This document shows positions 51,642 to 61,669 of a stretch of 64,000 nt of DNA, in pieces. The DNA lies in the NCBI GenBank assembly GCA_947598325.1, contig CANQFD010000005.1, forward strand, positions 1 through 64,000. The letters run 5' to 3'. The notes under the pieces are model-generated. The model made no database searches, had not been told where the DNA came from, and worked only from the letters and a program-made list of their open reading frames with translations. A program made the position numbers and the translations under genes. This stretch comes from an uncultured Bacilli bacterium. Lineage in GTDB: Bacteria; Bacillota_I; Bacilli_A; RF39; UBA660. Every line of letters starts with the position of its first letter. The stretch's first letter is position 1.

Positions 51642-53540
51642 AGCTATATATAAACCATATTTATTTTTCTTTTTTTCTATTATATATATTGCCTTATTTT
51701 TTGGGTTAAATACAACCCTTTCAACTTGTGAATTATTTATCTTTTTTACAACTTTACCATTTAAATTTATAACTTTAATATAATTGGCAACGTTATTATT
51801 TATAATTACTGAACCCTTATATAAAGGTATCATTTCTCCATCTGAATTGCTTATACTTTCATTTTCTTTTAATTTATAACTTTTTACTTTTGAATCTTTT
51901 ATATTATAAATATCAATTTTTTCATCACTTAAATATGCAATCCCTAGATTATCATAACTATGTAATTTGCTATTTTTAGTAGAAATTATCTTTTTAAGAT
52001 TATCATCATACATTTCATATCTACCATTTTTTTCTAATCTATAAAAAACATTATTTGATATTGTTATTTTTTCAAACTTATTTTTACTTAATAATTTAGA
52101 ATCCTTAACTGAATATACATACACATTATCATTAATTGTTTCTCCAAATTTTACTTTTTTATCAGCTACTACTATTTCATCATCTTTTACTAATAATTCT
52201 TTATTTTCCTTATCATATAAAACATATTTGCCTGCATATTCTGAATTTTGGTTATTTTTAGGATACTTTATAACCTTATAATCATCATCATAATGAATAT
52301 ATCTATCCATTAAAAGATTATTTATTTTTGTATCAAATAATTGTTTCATATTTTTAAAATCATAAATAATTGTTATAGAATTATCACAGTAATTACTTGA
52401 ACAAGACATTTGTAAATATAAATTATCGTCATCATTATTTAACTTTTCAACATTTGAGTAAAAATACTTATTATCGGCTTTATATGAATATAAACTAACA
52501 AACTTTTTTGTATCTAAATTAAGTATCCCGAACTCTTTAGTTTCAATATTATCTACTAGTACATCTGTCTGATCAGGTTTGTATAAACTACTACTATAAA
52601 CATAATACTTATCATTATCTATTTTTTTATTTACTGATTTTGATATTTCTAAAAGTGTAGCTTCTGATTTAATTTTCTTTTGCTTTCCATTTTCTTTTAA
52701 TACATATTTTTCAAGTTTATTATTTTTCTTTTTTGTTACTACTATTTCATCTTTAACACTTTTATAACTAATAAATTCATCACCAATAATTTTTTGCTTA
52801 CTAACATCAAAATAGTTATAAAGATTAGTCTTTACATTTTTAACTATTAAATAATCATTACTTCTATCTTCATTTACAATACTCTTTGATACAGTATAAT
52901 CATTTAATATATTTTTTAAATTCTCGTCTAATATAAAACTTTTATTATCTGCTAAAACAGATATTATGTTACCATTATCAAATGTATTAATTTCCTTTAT
53001 ATTAGAATAGATTTTCTTTCCTTTTTTATTTATTATGCTATATATTTTTTCTGAATCATTATCTTCTTCCATAATAATATAATTGTTATTTAATACATTA
53101 AGTTTATTTTTAGAAGAATAAAGTTCTTTTCCATTTTTATTATTTATAACATATTGTTCTTCATCTTTATCCGTGTTTATTTTTTTCACTATAAAATACT
53201 TATCACTAATTTCATAAATACTACTTATAGTTTTAGAATCACTATCATATTTTTCTTTATATTTTGCAATCAATTTTCCATCTGAATTTAATAGTTCGGC
53301 AGTATATTCTTTTGATTTATCACCTTTTATAGCGATTATACCATTGCAATAAGAATCAATGCATTCTAAAGAAGAATATTTAGCGCTCAATATCTTTTTA
53401 ACATTTTTTACAGAACCATCTGAGTTTAAACTTAAAATAAGTTTTAATATACCACATATTATTAAAAGTGCAACAATTATAAATAAAACAATATATATTA
53501 ATTTATTTGTTTTTTTATCTATTTTTTTACTCTTACTCAT
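51636..53540 (-). CDS. Extracytoplasmic WG-repeat/propeller-like protein, function unknown
   Basis: This 634-residue protein has a basic N-terminus and one membrane helix (about 12-34), so most of it lies outside. The rest is beta-rich, with repeated units around the pattern N-K-G-K-x-I/L-Y-S (NNKNGKELYSS, NKKGKKIYSN) and DN-x-I-x-V-L, and ends KNKYGLYIAK. This looks like WG/KWG repeats or a beta-propeller. No catalytic motif is evident. AGGAGG precedes the ATG. It is transcribed alone, with its own terminator. A sensor or scaffold role would be a guess. Confidence 0.6.
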   Translation of the reverse strand: MSKSKKIDKKTNKLIYIVLFIIVALLIICGILKLILSLNSDGSVKNVKKILSAKYSSLECIDSYCNGIIAIKGDKSKEYTAELLNSDGKLIAKYKEKYDSDSKTISSIYEISDKYFIVKKINTDKDEEQYVINNKNGKELYSSKNKLNVLNNNYIIMEEDNDSEKIYSIINKKGKKIYSNIKEINTFDNGNIISVLADNKSFILDENLKNILNDYTVSKSIVNEDRSNDYLIVKNVKTNLYNYFDVSKQKIIGDEFISYKSVKDEIVVTKKKNNKLEKYVLKENGKQKKIKSEATLLEISKSVNKKIDNDKYYVYSSSLYKPDQTDVLVDNIETKEFGILNLDTKKFVSLYSYKADNKYFYSNVEKLNNDDDNLYLQMSCSSNYCDNSITIIYDFKNMKQLFDTKINNLLMDRYIHYDDDYKVIKYPKNNQNSEYAGKYVLYDKENKELLVKDDEIVVADKKVKFGETINDNVYVYSVKDSKLLSKNKFEKITISNNVFYRLEKNGRYEMYDDNLKKIISTKNSKLHSYDNLGIAYLSDEKIDIYNIKDSKVKSYKLKENESISNSDGEMIPLYKGSVIINNNVANYIKVINLNGKVVKKINNSQVERVVFNPKNKAIYIIEKKKNKYGLYIAK

Positions 53541-53613
53541 TTAAATCCTCCTACTTATTCTTTAGATTATTATATTATAAAATAGTGTTTTTATCAAGAA
53601 AAACTTAACTGAT

Positions 53614-53643
53614 ATTAAAAAAAGATTAATCTTGTTAATCTTT
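53614..53643 (-). terminator. Terminator after the GH5 gene
   Basis: 9-bp perfect stem (53621-53629 with 53635-53643), a 5-nt loop and T7 on the minus strand; the stop codon at 53635 is in the stem. Confidence 0.75.
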
Positions 53644-54663
53644 CATAACTTCTTTTATAAACTTACCTGATTCAGACAAACTTGAATCTTCTAAATTATT
53701 AGGTTGTGTCCCCTCAAGTAACAATGCTGATGACTCATTTTTATCTGATAATGCCCAGTTAGCCCATGATAAATTATTCTCATTCATAAAGTCTATCCAT
53801 TTTCTTGCTTCATCTAGATAAACTCCTCCATTACCTGATGCATCACTTACTCCCCATTCTGAAACAAATAATGGTATTTTTGTTAATGCATCTTTTGCTC
53901 TATTTCTAAGCCACTCAGTATGTGTTCCTGAATAAAAATGAAGTGCATACATAACATTTTTGTCATTTAGTGGATTATTTGCTGCTTTATCAACATCCTG
54001 ACTCCAAGTTCCTGTCCCAACAATTATTATAGAATTTTTACTATTTTCTCTTATAACATTTATCACTTCTTCAGCGTATGGTTTAATGTTATTGTCCCAA
54101 GTTACATTTCCATTTGGTTCATTACATATCTCATATATTACATTTGGTTTATTTTTATATTTTTGACTTACTTCTTTAAAAAACTCTTTTGCTTCTTCTT
54201 TATGTTTAAGTGGATCCCCATCACTTAATATATGCCAATCTATTATTACATACATATCAAGCTTTATTGCAGTATCAACAACATCTTCTACTTTATTTTT
54301 TATTGATTTATCATTTATATAACCGCCTTCTTCAGTATACATTGCTATTCTAAATAAATTACTATTCCATTCATCTCTTAATTTTTTTATCATTTCTTCA
54401 TTAGCAAATTTGCCATACCACTGTATACCATGTGTACTCATTCCTTTTAATTGAATCATATTACCTTTTTCATTAACAAGAGTATTATTCTTTATTTCTA
54501 ACCATCCATTAGAACTAACTAAATTATTATCAACAGTAGTACTTGATTGCACATCTTTTTTTACTTCTTCATTATTTATATTTTGATTATTATCTTTTTT
54601 TAAATACAAAAATCCAAGAACTACAATTAAAGAAATAATTATAAATAATAATATTTTTTTCAT
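53635..54663 (-). CDS. Membrane-anchored GH5 glycoside hydrolase (cellulase-like)
   Basis: This 342-residue protein has an N-terminal membrane segment (about 3-22) and a short polar linker, then a complete GH5 TIM barrel. Key blocks are [40 protein letters not shown], the acid/base glutamate in [20 protein letters not shown] and the nucleophile glutamate in PLFVSEWG. The pattern fits GH5 subfamily 2 endo-beta-1,4-glucanases. A membrane anchor in place of a secreted, dockerin-bearing form suggests hydrolysis near the cell surface. The ATG at 54663 follows GGTGA; a GTG/ATG four codons earlier has no ribosome site. Confidence 0.9.
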   Translation of the reverse strand: MKKILLFIIISLIVVLGFLYLKKDNNQNINNEEVKKDVQSSTTVDNNLVSSNGWLEIKNNTLVNEKGNMIQLKGMSTHGIQWYGKFANEEMIKKLRDEWNSNLFRIAMYTEEGGYINDKSIKNKVEDVVDTAIKLDMYVIIDWHILSDGDPLKHKEEAKEFFKEVSQKYKNKPNVIYEICNEPNGNVTWDNNIKPYAEEVINVIRENSKNSIIIVGTGTWSQDVDKAANNPLNDKNVMYALHFYSGTHTEWLRNRAKDALTKIPLFVSEWGVSDASGNGGVYLDEARKWIDFMNENNLSWANWALSDKNESSALLLEGTQPNNLEDSSLSESGKFIKEVMKD

Positions 54664-54679
54664 ATCTATCACCATATTG

Positions 54680-54688
54680 ATTATAACA
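54680..54688 (-). promoter_or_regulatory. Extended -10 promoter of the GH5 gene
   Basis: TGTTATAAT on the minus strand; the leader would be only about 10 nt. It overlaps the T-run of the preceding gene's terminator. Confidence 0.42.
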
Positions 54689-54714
54689 AAAAAGATGATA
54701 TATTTCTATATCAT
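54687..54714 (-). terminator. Terminator after the superoxide dismutase gene
   Basis: 8-bp stem (54695-54702 with 54707-54714), a 4-nt loop and T6 on the minus strand; the TAG stop at 54706 is in the hairpin. Confidence 0.65.
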
Positions 54715-55305
54715 ATATATACTATTATACCTATTATTTACAACATTAAAATCAAGTATATAAAATAAATTTCTAATATATTCCTTTTTATCTGTTTTAT
54801 ACTGAAGATAATATGAATGTTCCCATACATCTATTACAAGTAGTGGAATAAAATCTATTAATATTAAATCTTGATGTTTTTCAATTTGAATAATAAGTAA
54901 TTTGCTTAATAATCTATCATAACCAAATACTACCCAACCTGGTCCTTCTACATTTAACAAAGATGCATTTAATTCATCAATAAATGCATCATATGAACCA
55001 AAATCTTTTTTTATATGTGAAATAAGTTCATTACTTAGTAAAGTTTTATTAGGCATTGGAGTTAAATTTTCAAAAAACAATCCATGAAGTATATAAGCAT
55101 TTGCATTAAATGATAATCTTTTAGATAAATTTTGTATGTTACTAAAATCACTATTTTTTCTATTATTGTTAAATTCATCCATTATTTTATTTAAATTATC
55201 AGTATAACCTTTATATAATGTATTATAATGATAATTAAACATATTACTATCATAATAAGGTTCTAAATCTTTATAATTATATTTTAACTTCTTCATTTCA
55301 TACAT
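54706..55305 (-). CDS. Fe/Mn-type superoxide dismutase family protein
   Basis: This 199-residue protein has the Fe/Mn superoxide dismutase fold. All four metal ligands can be placed: a His in MFNYHYNT, a His in YILHGLFFENL, and Asp and His in VIDVWEHSYYLQY. Second-shell positions differ from the textbook enzymes: the HHxKHH cluster is reduced to a single His, and GSGW reads GPGW. It may be an active but divergent enzyme or have altered metal use. The ATG at 55305 has AGGGTG 6 nt upstream; a GTG three codons earlier overlaps that site. Confidence 0.85.
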   Translation of the reverse strand: MYEMKKLKYNYKDLEPYYDSNMFNYHYNTLYKGYTDNLNKIMDEFNNNRKNSDFSNIQNLSKRLSFNANAYILHGLFFENLTPMPNKTLLSNELISHIKKDFGSYDAFIDELNASLLNVEGPGWVVFGYDRLLSKLLIIQIEKHQDLILIDFIPLLVIDVWEHSYYLQYKTDKKEYIRNLFYILDFNVVNNRYNSIYMI

Positions 55306-55361
55306 AAATTTCACCCTATTTAAATATATATATAAATTTTAAAAAAAGTACATTTAAATAT

Positions 55362-56189
55362 CTATTTTTTATCATATTCATCCAGAAAGTTATATTCTTT
55401 TCCGCCCTTTTTATATCTTATAACTGTATCTAAATTAACATTTTCTAAAGATGTAAAAATATTAATATCTACATTTTTATTTTTCTTTTTTAATTCTTGT
55501 ATTAATTCTTTCATTTCATACCTTTTAGAATCTCTTTCATTTTTAGAATATTCTTCTGTAAATCTACAAGCACAATTTAGAAAATTAAGATTATTAAATT
55601 TTTTCCATGAAATAATATTATCTTCTTTTACTAAATAAAGTGGTCTTATAAGTTCAAGTCCATCGAAATTAGTACTATGAAGTTTAGGCATCATCGTTTT
55701 TATTTCACATCCATAAAATATATTTAAAAGTATTGTTTCTATTACATCATCAAAATGATGACCCAATGCTATTTTATTACATCCAAGTTCCTTTGCTTTA
55801 TTATACAAATATCCTCTTCTCATTCTAGCACATAAATAACATGGATCTGCTTTTGAGATTTTATCTGTTACCTCAAATATATCTGAAGAAAAAATTTTTA
55901 TAGGTATATCTAATTTTTTTGCATTTTCTTCAATCATTTTTCTATTTTTTTTATTATATCCTGGATCCATACATATAAATTCACATTCAAATTTTATTTT
56001 CCCATGTCTCATTATTTCTTGAAATAACTTAGCCATTAAAAAGGAATCTTTACCACCAGATATACATACTGCAATTTTATCATTTTCATTTATCATTTTA
56101 TATTTATCAATTGCTTTTACAAACGGCCTAAATAACTCTTTTCTGTATTTTTTAATTATACTTCTCTCTACTTCCTTACAATATTCCAT
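55362..56189 (-). CDS. TtcA-like tRNA thiolation PP-loop enzyme
   Basis: This 275-residue PP-loop ATPase has the ATP motif CISGGKDSFLMA and the family-typical DPGYN, C-x-x-C in DPCYLCARMRRG, GHHFDDVIETILLN and a late CACRF cysteine. These are the marks of the TtcA group, which sulfurates tRNA (2-thiocytidine in TtcA itself) with help from a cysteine-ligated iron-sulfur cluster. It overlaps the cysteine desulfurase gene by 14 nt, giving an obvious sulfur source. The exact tRNA position modified cannot be deduced. Confidence 0.83.
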   Translation of the reverse strand: MEYCKEVERSIIKKYRKELFRPFVKAIDKYKMINENDKIAVCISGGKDSFLMAKLFQEIMRHGKIKFECEFICMDPGYNKKNRKMIEENAKKLDIPIKIFSSDIFEVTDKISKADPCYLCARMRRGYLYNKAKELGCNKIALGHHFDDVIETILLNIFYGCEIKTMMPKLHSTNFDGLELIRPLYLVKEDNIISWKKFNNLNFLNCACRFTEEYSKNERDSKRYEMKELIQELKKKNKNVDINIFTSLENVNLDTVIRYKKGGKEYNFLDEYDKK

Positions 56190-57306
56190 GATTCTTCACC
56201 ATCTTTTTATATATTTCATTAAATACTTTTAAAAATTCATCAATTTCAGTAATAGTAGTAAGATGTGAAATACTTACTCTAATAGTACTTTTAGCAAGTT
56301 GTTCATCTTTCGTAATTGCATATACTACTTTTGAAATATTATTTTTACTTGAACATGCAGATTTTGTGCTTATATATATATCATTTTCTTCTAATTGTTT
56401 TGCTACTTCATCTGATGAAATACCTTTTAGACTGAAATTTAATGTATTATATATACAATTTCCTACACTATTAATTACTACACCTTTATATTTTAATAAA
56501 TTATCTCTTAAGTATTTATTTAATTTCTTTATATATTCATTATTCTTATTTTGATTTGAAAGTGCTAATTCCAGTGATGTCTTTACCGATAATATTAATG
56601 GAAGTGATGGAGTACCACTTCTATAAATAGTTGTGCTCTCTCCTCCATGTATTTGTGACATTAATTTTACATTACCCTTCTTAATTAAAACACCTATTCC
56701 ACTTATTCCATAAAATTTATGAGGAGCAAATGTTATCATATCCGTATTTTCATAATTAATATCTACTTTTCCTATTGCACCAGTAGCATCTGTATGAAAT
56801 GTGCAATTTTCATATTTTTTTAGTAAATTTCCTATTTTTTCTATATCTTGTACTATACCAGTTTCACTCTCAACACTACTAATACTTATAAGTGTTTTTC
56901 TATTATCTATTAAATTAATAAGTTGATCTATGTTAATTTTTCCATCTTTATTTACACTTAAAATATCTATATCATAGTTTTTGTTAAGCAAATAGTTAGA
57001 TGGTGCGATTATAGATGAATGTTCTATTTCAGATATAATAATATGACATTTATCATACTTTTCTATAAATCCCTTTATTGCTAAATTATTACTTTCTGTT
57101 GCTCCACTTGTATAAATAATATCTTCTCTCTTTGCGCCAAAAATTCCTGCTATATAATCTGACACTTCATCTATCTTTTTCTTTGCCTCGCGTCCTAATT
57201 TATGAGTTGAATTAGGATTAGCATAATATAATATACTATTTAAATTAAATTCTTCTAATACCTTTTTATTTACTGGACAATTGGCAGCATAATCTAAATA
57301 TATCAT
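56176..57306 (-). CDS. Cysteine desulfurase (NifS/IscS-like)
   Basis: This 376-residue class V PLP enzyme starts IYLDYAANCPVNKKV and has TSGATESNNLAIKG, EIEHSSII, the HTDATGAIGK box, the PLP lysine in FAPHKFYG, GGESTTIYRSGTPSLP and the active-site cysteine in STKSACSS. It takes sulfur from cysteine for tRNA thiolation or Fe-S cluster assembly. No IscU or SufU is nearby; the overlap with the TtcA-like gene suggests a dedicated tRNA role. The ATG at 57306 is preferred to a GTG three codons earlier. Confidence 0.9.
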   Translation of the reverse strand: MIYLDYAANCPVNKKVLEEFNLNSILYYANPNSTHKLGREAKKKIDEVSDYIAGIFGAKREDIIYTSGATESNNLAIKGFIEKYDKCHIIISEIEHSSIIAPSNYLLNKNYDIDILSVNKDGKINIDQLINLIDNRKTLISISSVESETGIVQDIEKIGNLLKKYENCTFHTDATGAIGKVDINYENTDMITFAPHKFYGISGIGVLIKKGNVKLMSQIHGGESTTIYRSGTPSLPLILSVKTSLELALSNQNKNNEYIKKLNKYLRDNLLKYKGVVINSVGNCIYNTLNFSLKGISSDEVAKQLEENDIYISTKSACSSKNNISKVVYAITKDEQLAKSTIRVSISHLTTITEIDEFLKVFNEIYKKMVKNHGIL

Positions 57307-57350
57307 AGTTATCACTTTCTCTCTTTAATGATATTATAATCATCAAATAC

Positions 57351-57359
57351 ATTATATCA
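57351..57359 (-). promoter_or_regulatory. Extended -10 promoter of the desulfurase/TtcA-like pair
   Basis: TGATATAAT on the minus strand, about 45 nt before the ATG; no -35 box. Confidence 0.42.
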
Positions 57360-57370
57360 CATCTTTTAAT

Positions 57371-59335
57371 TTAATAATATGTAGTCCTATCATTCCAGCT
57401 ATTATACATATTTTTTGGAAAATTAACTAAATCTCTAGGATTAATCATAGTGGTTGATTCATTATATAAATGACCTTTATACATTGTCAAATGAAGATGT
57501 ATCCCTGTTGATGCACCTGTTGTACCCATTTTCCCAATGATAGTATTTTGAGTAACATTTTGATTTTTTCTAACATATTTTTTATCCAAATGATAATATG
57601 CTGATGTATAATTTTGTCCATTTACGTTATGATGTATAATTATATAGTTTCCCATAGATGAATTAGAACCTGTCTGAGCTACCTTTCCCTCTGCAATAGA
57701 ATACACATCTTTATTTGGACCTGACATATCTATTCCTGAATGAAATTTTTTAGTTTTATCTATCGGATGAACCCTATATCCATATTCACTTGTTAAATAT
57801 CCTGTTGCAAGTGGTCTCATAAATTTAATATTACTTTCACAAATTCCATATAATGTCATATTTTTATCTATATTTATAGTAGAATTACTATTATACTTTT
57901 CTCCATTTCCATCTTTTTTCGTATTCCAATAACATGTATAGTTTTCTTTTGAAATGGTATCTAATGTTATTTTCGCACTTGAATCATAACTTGCGAATAA
58001 TTCTAAATTTCTATTAAAAATATACGTATTAGAATAAATATTATTTTTTTCATCTACATATCCTTTAAATGTTTTATATACTATATCTTCATTTTTTGTA
58101 TTAATTGCATTTGAGTTATTCAGATTATACGTTATTTTATAACTTGCTTTTGGTATTTCTAATTCTTTTATTGTTCCAAAACCCTGTTTAAATTCTTTAG
58201 CTTTTTTATTATCACTATATATTCCTTCTTCTGAATTAATTTTTAAAGTATAAAATTCTGGAATCCATTTTGCATAATATGTTTTATTAGCTCCTTCTAC
58301 TATAGTATCATTACTTATTTTGTTATTAAAATTTAAATCAGTATACCAACCACCAAATATATACCCTTCTCTTTTAGGATCATCTAAAACACCAAGTTCT
58401 TCATAATATTCTTTTATATATTCCTTTACATTTAATTCACCTTCATGTAACATTAGTCCATATATTTCTATTTCATCATCTTTATTCCATATAAAATTAT
58501 CAGCAAGTTCAAAATTAAAACTATTATAATCAATATCTTTTGCCTTAAATGTTTTCGTAAATCTTTGCCATGATGAATTTGTTTTTATATTGAGTAAATC
58601 TTCTTTAAATCCAATATTTAGAGTTTTTTCATTATTAGTTTTTATATAAACAATAAATGTATAGTTTTCATCTTTCTTTAAATTTATTTTTTCATTATAT
58701 GTTAGTGTAAAATTATTTACATTTGGTTTAAATTTGTATACATTTTCATTTAAGAATACTTTATCATTTGTTATAATATCAAAATTATTGTCATTCCAAA
58801 GTGATTTATTAATTAAATTTTTATATAAATTATTTTCTAGGTAATTATAATCAAATGTAATTAAATAACTATTTATTTTGTAATATGCGTATAATGTATG
58901 ATCATTTTTATTATCTACTATTGAAGTACTATCTATCTTTTTTGTATATTTTTTATCAAGATACCATCCTATAAAGGTATAACCCTCTTTTTCAGGAATT
59001 GGAAGTATTCCATATTCTTTCTTATATATTACATTTTTAAATTTTATCTCTTCATTATTGTTATTGTTATAATTAAAATAAATCTTTAATTCGATATTTT
59101 CAGATTTTGAATCTACACTTTTAATGGAATTATTACTTTTAGAGTAGTTTTCAGTTGTTTTTACAACATATGAATATGGTTTATTATTGTTTTTCTCTTT
59201 GTCATTATCAATATTTTTTTCAATTGTTTTTTGCTTAATAATTGGCTTTTGATTATCTGTTTTTTCTCTATTTATTAATGGTAAGAATATAACAAATAGT
59301 ACTATTAAGCTAATTAAAATATATTTTTTTTGCAT
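57371..59335 (-). CDS. Surface M23 endopeptidase with Listeria-Bacteroides repeats
   Basis: This 654-residue protein has an N-terminal membrane anchor or signal (about 4-22). Two or more InlB-type beta-repeats follow (EGYTFIGWYLDKKYTKKI, EGYIFGGWYTDLNFNNKI, each followed by an aromatic YAYY/YAKW end), with a carbohydrate-binding-like beta region between them. A C-terminal M23 (LytM/NlpD) domain covers about 530-640, with HSGIDMS and HLHLTMY supplying the zinc ligands. All ligands are present, so it is likely an active peptidoglycan cross-link endopeptidase. It appears to be a single-gene unit. Confidence 0.88.
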   Translation of the reverse strand: MQKKYILISLIVLFVIFLPLINREKTDNQKPIIKQKTIEKNIDNDKEKNNNKPYSYVVKTTENYSKSNNSIKSVDSKSENIELKIYFNYNNNNNEEIKFKNVIYKKEYGILPIPEKEGYTFIGWYLDKKYTKKIDSTSIVDNKNDHTLYAYYKINSYLITFDYNYLENNLYKNLINKSLWNDNNFDIITNDKVFLNENVYKFKPNVNNFTLTYNEKINLKKDENYTFIVYIKTNNEKTLNIGFKEDLLNIKTNSSWQRFTKTFKAKDIDYNSFNFELADNFIWNKDDEIEIYGLMLHEGELNVKEYIKEYYEELGVLDDPKREGYIFGGWYTDLNFNNKISNDTIVEGANKTYYAKWIPEFYTLKINSEEGIYSDNKKAKEFKQGFGTIKELEIPKASYKITYNLNNSNAINTKNEDIVYKTFKGYVDEKNNIYSNTYIFNRNLELFASYDSSAKITLDTISKENYTCYWNTKKDGNGEKYNSNSTINIDKNMTLYGICESNIKFMRPLATGYLTSEYGYRVHPIDKTKKFHSGIDMSGPNKDVYSIAEGKVAQTGSNSSMGNYIIIHHNVNGQNYTSAYYHLDKKYVRKNQNVTQNTIIGKMGTTGASTGIHLHLTMYKGHLYNESTTMINPRDLVNFPKNMYNSWNDRTTYY

Positions 59336-59383
59336 CTTTACCCCCTTTATACTTATATTAGCTTTAAAATTTTAATATCCACT

Positions 59384-59407
59384 AAAAAAGGATTTAAAAA
59401 TCCTTTT
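59384..59407 (-). terminator. Terminator after topB
   Basis: 9-bp stem (59386-59394 with 59399-59407), a 4-nt loop and a T-run on the minus strand. Confidence 0.68.
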
Positions 59408-59428
59408 AATTTTAATAAATCTATATTT

Positions 59429-61528
59429 TTAATTAAATACAAATGAAAGTTTACCATCATTTTCTAATTTTAATTTCGCAGAAAACTCTTTATTATTTTT
59501 AGATATAAATCCTTTTATATTTGGAGATATTTTATTTTTAAGTATTTCACTTGCAACTTTTTTGCTTATTACTCTTTTACAAATACTCATACTTATTTTA
59601 AAATCACAACCATCTTTATAACCCATACATCCATAATTATACTTTCCTTTTATTACATCCTTGCCACATTTTGGACATTTACCTATTATATCTTTATAAA
59701 AACCTGTATCTGTATCTTCTTCTATAGAAATATTTTTTTCATTAAAAACATCATCTATTTCACTTTCTGTAAGTTTTACTACGTCTTCTATTTTGATATT
59801 ACCATTATATACTTGTTTTAAACCTTTACCTAACTCACTTGTTTTATATTTATCCATATTAATATTCATTTGTGATAATGATTCAATTAAATATTTACCA
59901 CCTGGAAGTATATAATAAACATCTTTTTTTAATTCAATATATTTATTATTAATAGCATTGTTAATTATACCTGTTCGAGTTGCCTCTGTACCAAGTTCTA
60001 ATCCTTCAAATATTGCTCTATAGTCTTCTGTATCATCCTCATCATCCACATTTACTTTAGATTTATCTTCTTTAAATGGGTTTTTTAAATAATTATTAAG
60101 AGTCTCAATAGTATAATGTTTTGGAGCTGATTTTTTCTTTTCTTTTGGTTTAAAATTAATGTTTACAGTATCTCCTATATTTAAATTAGGTAAAATTTTA
60201 TCATTTTTAGTAGATTCATCGTACTTTGTCCAGCCTTTTTCTATTATTACATTACCCTTTAATATAAATTCTTCTTTTTCACCTAATTTTATTTTTATCT
60301 CTGTTTTTTCTATTTTACAATCTAAAGCACAAAATACACTTACAAATCTTCTCATAACTGCTGTATATACTTTCAGTTCATCATCAGTCATATTTTCTTT
60401 TTTAGGTATTTTATATGTTGGAGTAAGTGCTGAATGAGACTCTATTTTACTATCATCAAATATAGTTTTTTTATCCTTAAATTTTACTTTATATCCTAGT
60501 TTACCTACAATATTTAATATTTCTTTTATTTTTTCTTTTTCATTAGTAGCTAAATATTCTGAATTTGTTCTTGGATATGTTAGATAACCCTCTTCATATA
60601 ATTTTTGTACAATAGCAAGTGATTTTTCCATAGGCATTTTGTATTTTTTTCCTAAATAATTTTGAAGTTTAGTAAGTGAATAAAGTTTGCCTGGAGATAA
60701 TATATCTTTTTTTATTTTCTTATCTATTACAACTGCTTTTTCTTTATTATATATATCACATAATTTTTTTGCATCTTCTATTTTTTCTTTTTCAAATTTT
60801 TTCTTTGATGTAAGTTCAACTAATTCATCATTTGTTTTTTCATTTGATACTATACCATAATAAATATCTGGAACAAATTCTTCTATTTGTTTATCTCTAT
60901 CATAAATTGCTTTAACAATAGGTACTATTACTCTTCCTACTCTAAGTAATGTACCTGTTTTTAAAGTTGCATATCTCGTTAAATTAACACCATAAAGCCA
61001 ATCTACATAAGTTCTTGCAAATCCTTCATTAGCTAAATTGTCATATTCCTTTTCATCCTTCATATCATTTAATGCTTCATTTATTGTTTTAGAAGTTTGA
61101 TCTGGTAGCCAAAGTCTAACTAATTTCTTTTTATTTTTAAGTGCATTATTTATACATAATCTAACTATTATTTCTCCTTCTCTATCAGAGTCTCCAGCAT
61201 TAACTACTAAATCTACATTTTCTCTATTAATTAGCTCCTTAATTATATTAAATTGCTTTAATACACCCTCGTCAATCTTTTTATTTTTATCTTTTTTTAG
61301 ATTAAATTTAAATTCTTTTGGATAAAATGGCAAATTATCTATTTTCCATCTTCTATCTTCTATATTTTCATAATAATCCTCTATATCATATAAGGTAAAT
61401 AAATGACCAAATGCCCATGTAACTAAATAATTATCATTTTCAAAATAGCCATCACGTCTTTTCATATTTCCAATTGCGGATACTATATTTCTTGCAAGAG
61501 ATGGTTTTTCTGCGACTATAAGATTCAT
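59429..61528 (-). CDS. topB: DNA topoisomerase III
   Basis: This 699-residue type IA topoisomerase has an N-terminal TOPRIM domain (LIVAEKPSLARNI; VVNAGDSDREGEIIVR with the DxD metal site). The catalytic tyrosine region is EEGYLTYPRTNSEYL. A C-terminal zinc-ribbon, CPKCGKDV then CMGYKDGCDF, and a short repeat domain close the protein. The length and order fit TopB of Bacillota. It decatenates and relaxes DNA during replication and recombination. GGAGG precedes the ATG. Confidence 0.95.
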   Translation of the reverse strand: MNLIVAEKPSLARNIVSAIGNMKRRDGYFENDNYLVTWAFGHLFTLYDIEDYYENIEDRRWKIDNLPFYPKEFKFNLKKDKNKKIDEGVLKQFNIIKELINRENVDLVVNAGDSDREGEIIVRLCINNALKNKKKLVRLWLPDQTSKTINEALNDMKDEKEYDNLANEGFARTYVDWLYGVNLTRYATLKTGTLLRVGRVIVPIVKAIYDRDKQIEEFVPDIYYGIVSNEKTNDELVELTSKKKFEKEKIEDAKKLCDIYNKEKAVVIDKKIKKDILSPGKLYSLTKLQNYLGKKYKMPMEKSLAIVQKLYEEGYLTYPRTNSEYLATNEKEKIKEILNIVGKLGYKVKFKDKKTIFDDSKIESHSALTPTYKIPKKENMTDDELKVYTAVMRRFVSVFCALDCKIEKTEIKIKLGEKEEFILKGNVIIEKGWTKYDESTKNDKILPNLNIGDTVNINFKPKEKKKSAPKHYTIETLNNYLKNPFKEDKSKVNVDDEDDTEDYRAIFEGLELGTEATRTGIINNAINNKYIELKKDVYYILPGGKYLIESLSQMNINMDKYKTSELGKGLKQVYNGNIKIEDVVKLTESEIDDVFNEKNISIEEDTDTGFYKDIIGKCPKCGKDVIKGKYNYGCMGYKDGCDFKISMSICKRVISKKVASEILKNKISPNIKGFISKNNKEFSAKLKLENDGKLSFVFN

Positions 61529-61669
61529 ATATTTACCTCCATAAATTAATTTTAATATAGTTTAAGTAAAATCTCAAGAATAAAAAAATACATTAATATA
61601 TTCTTTTAAAGAATAGAATATTATAAAAAGAATAAAGATAAAGTCCTATAACACTATAATTTATATTAT

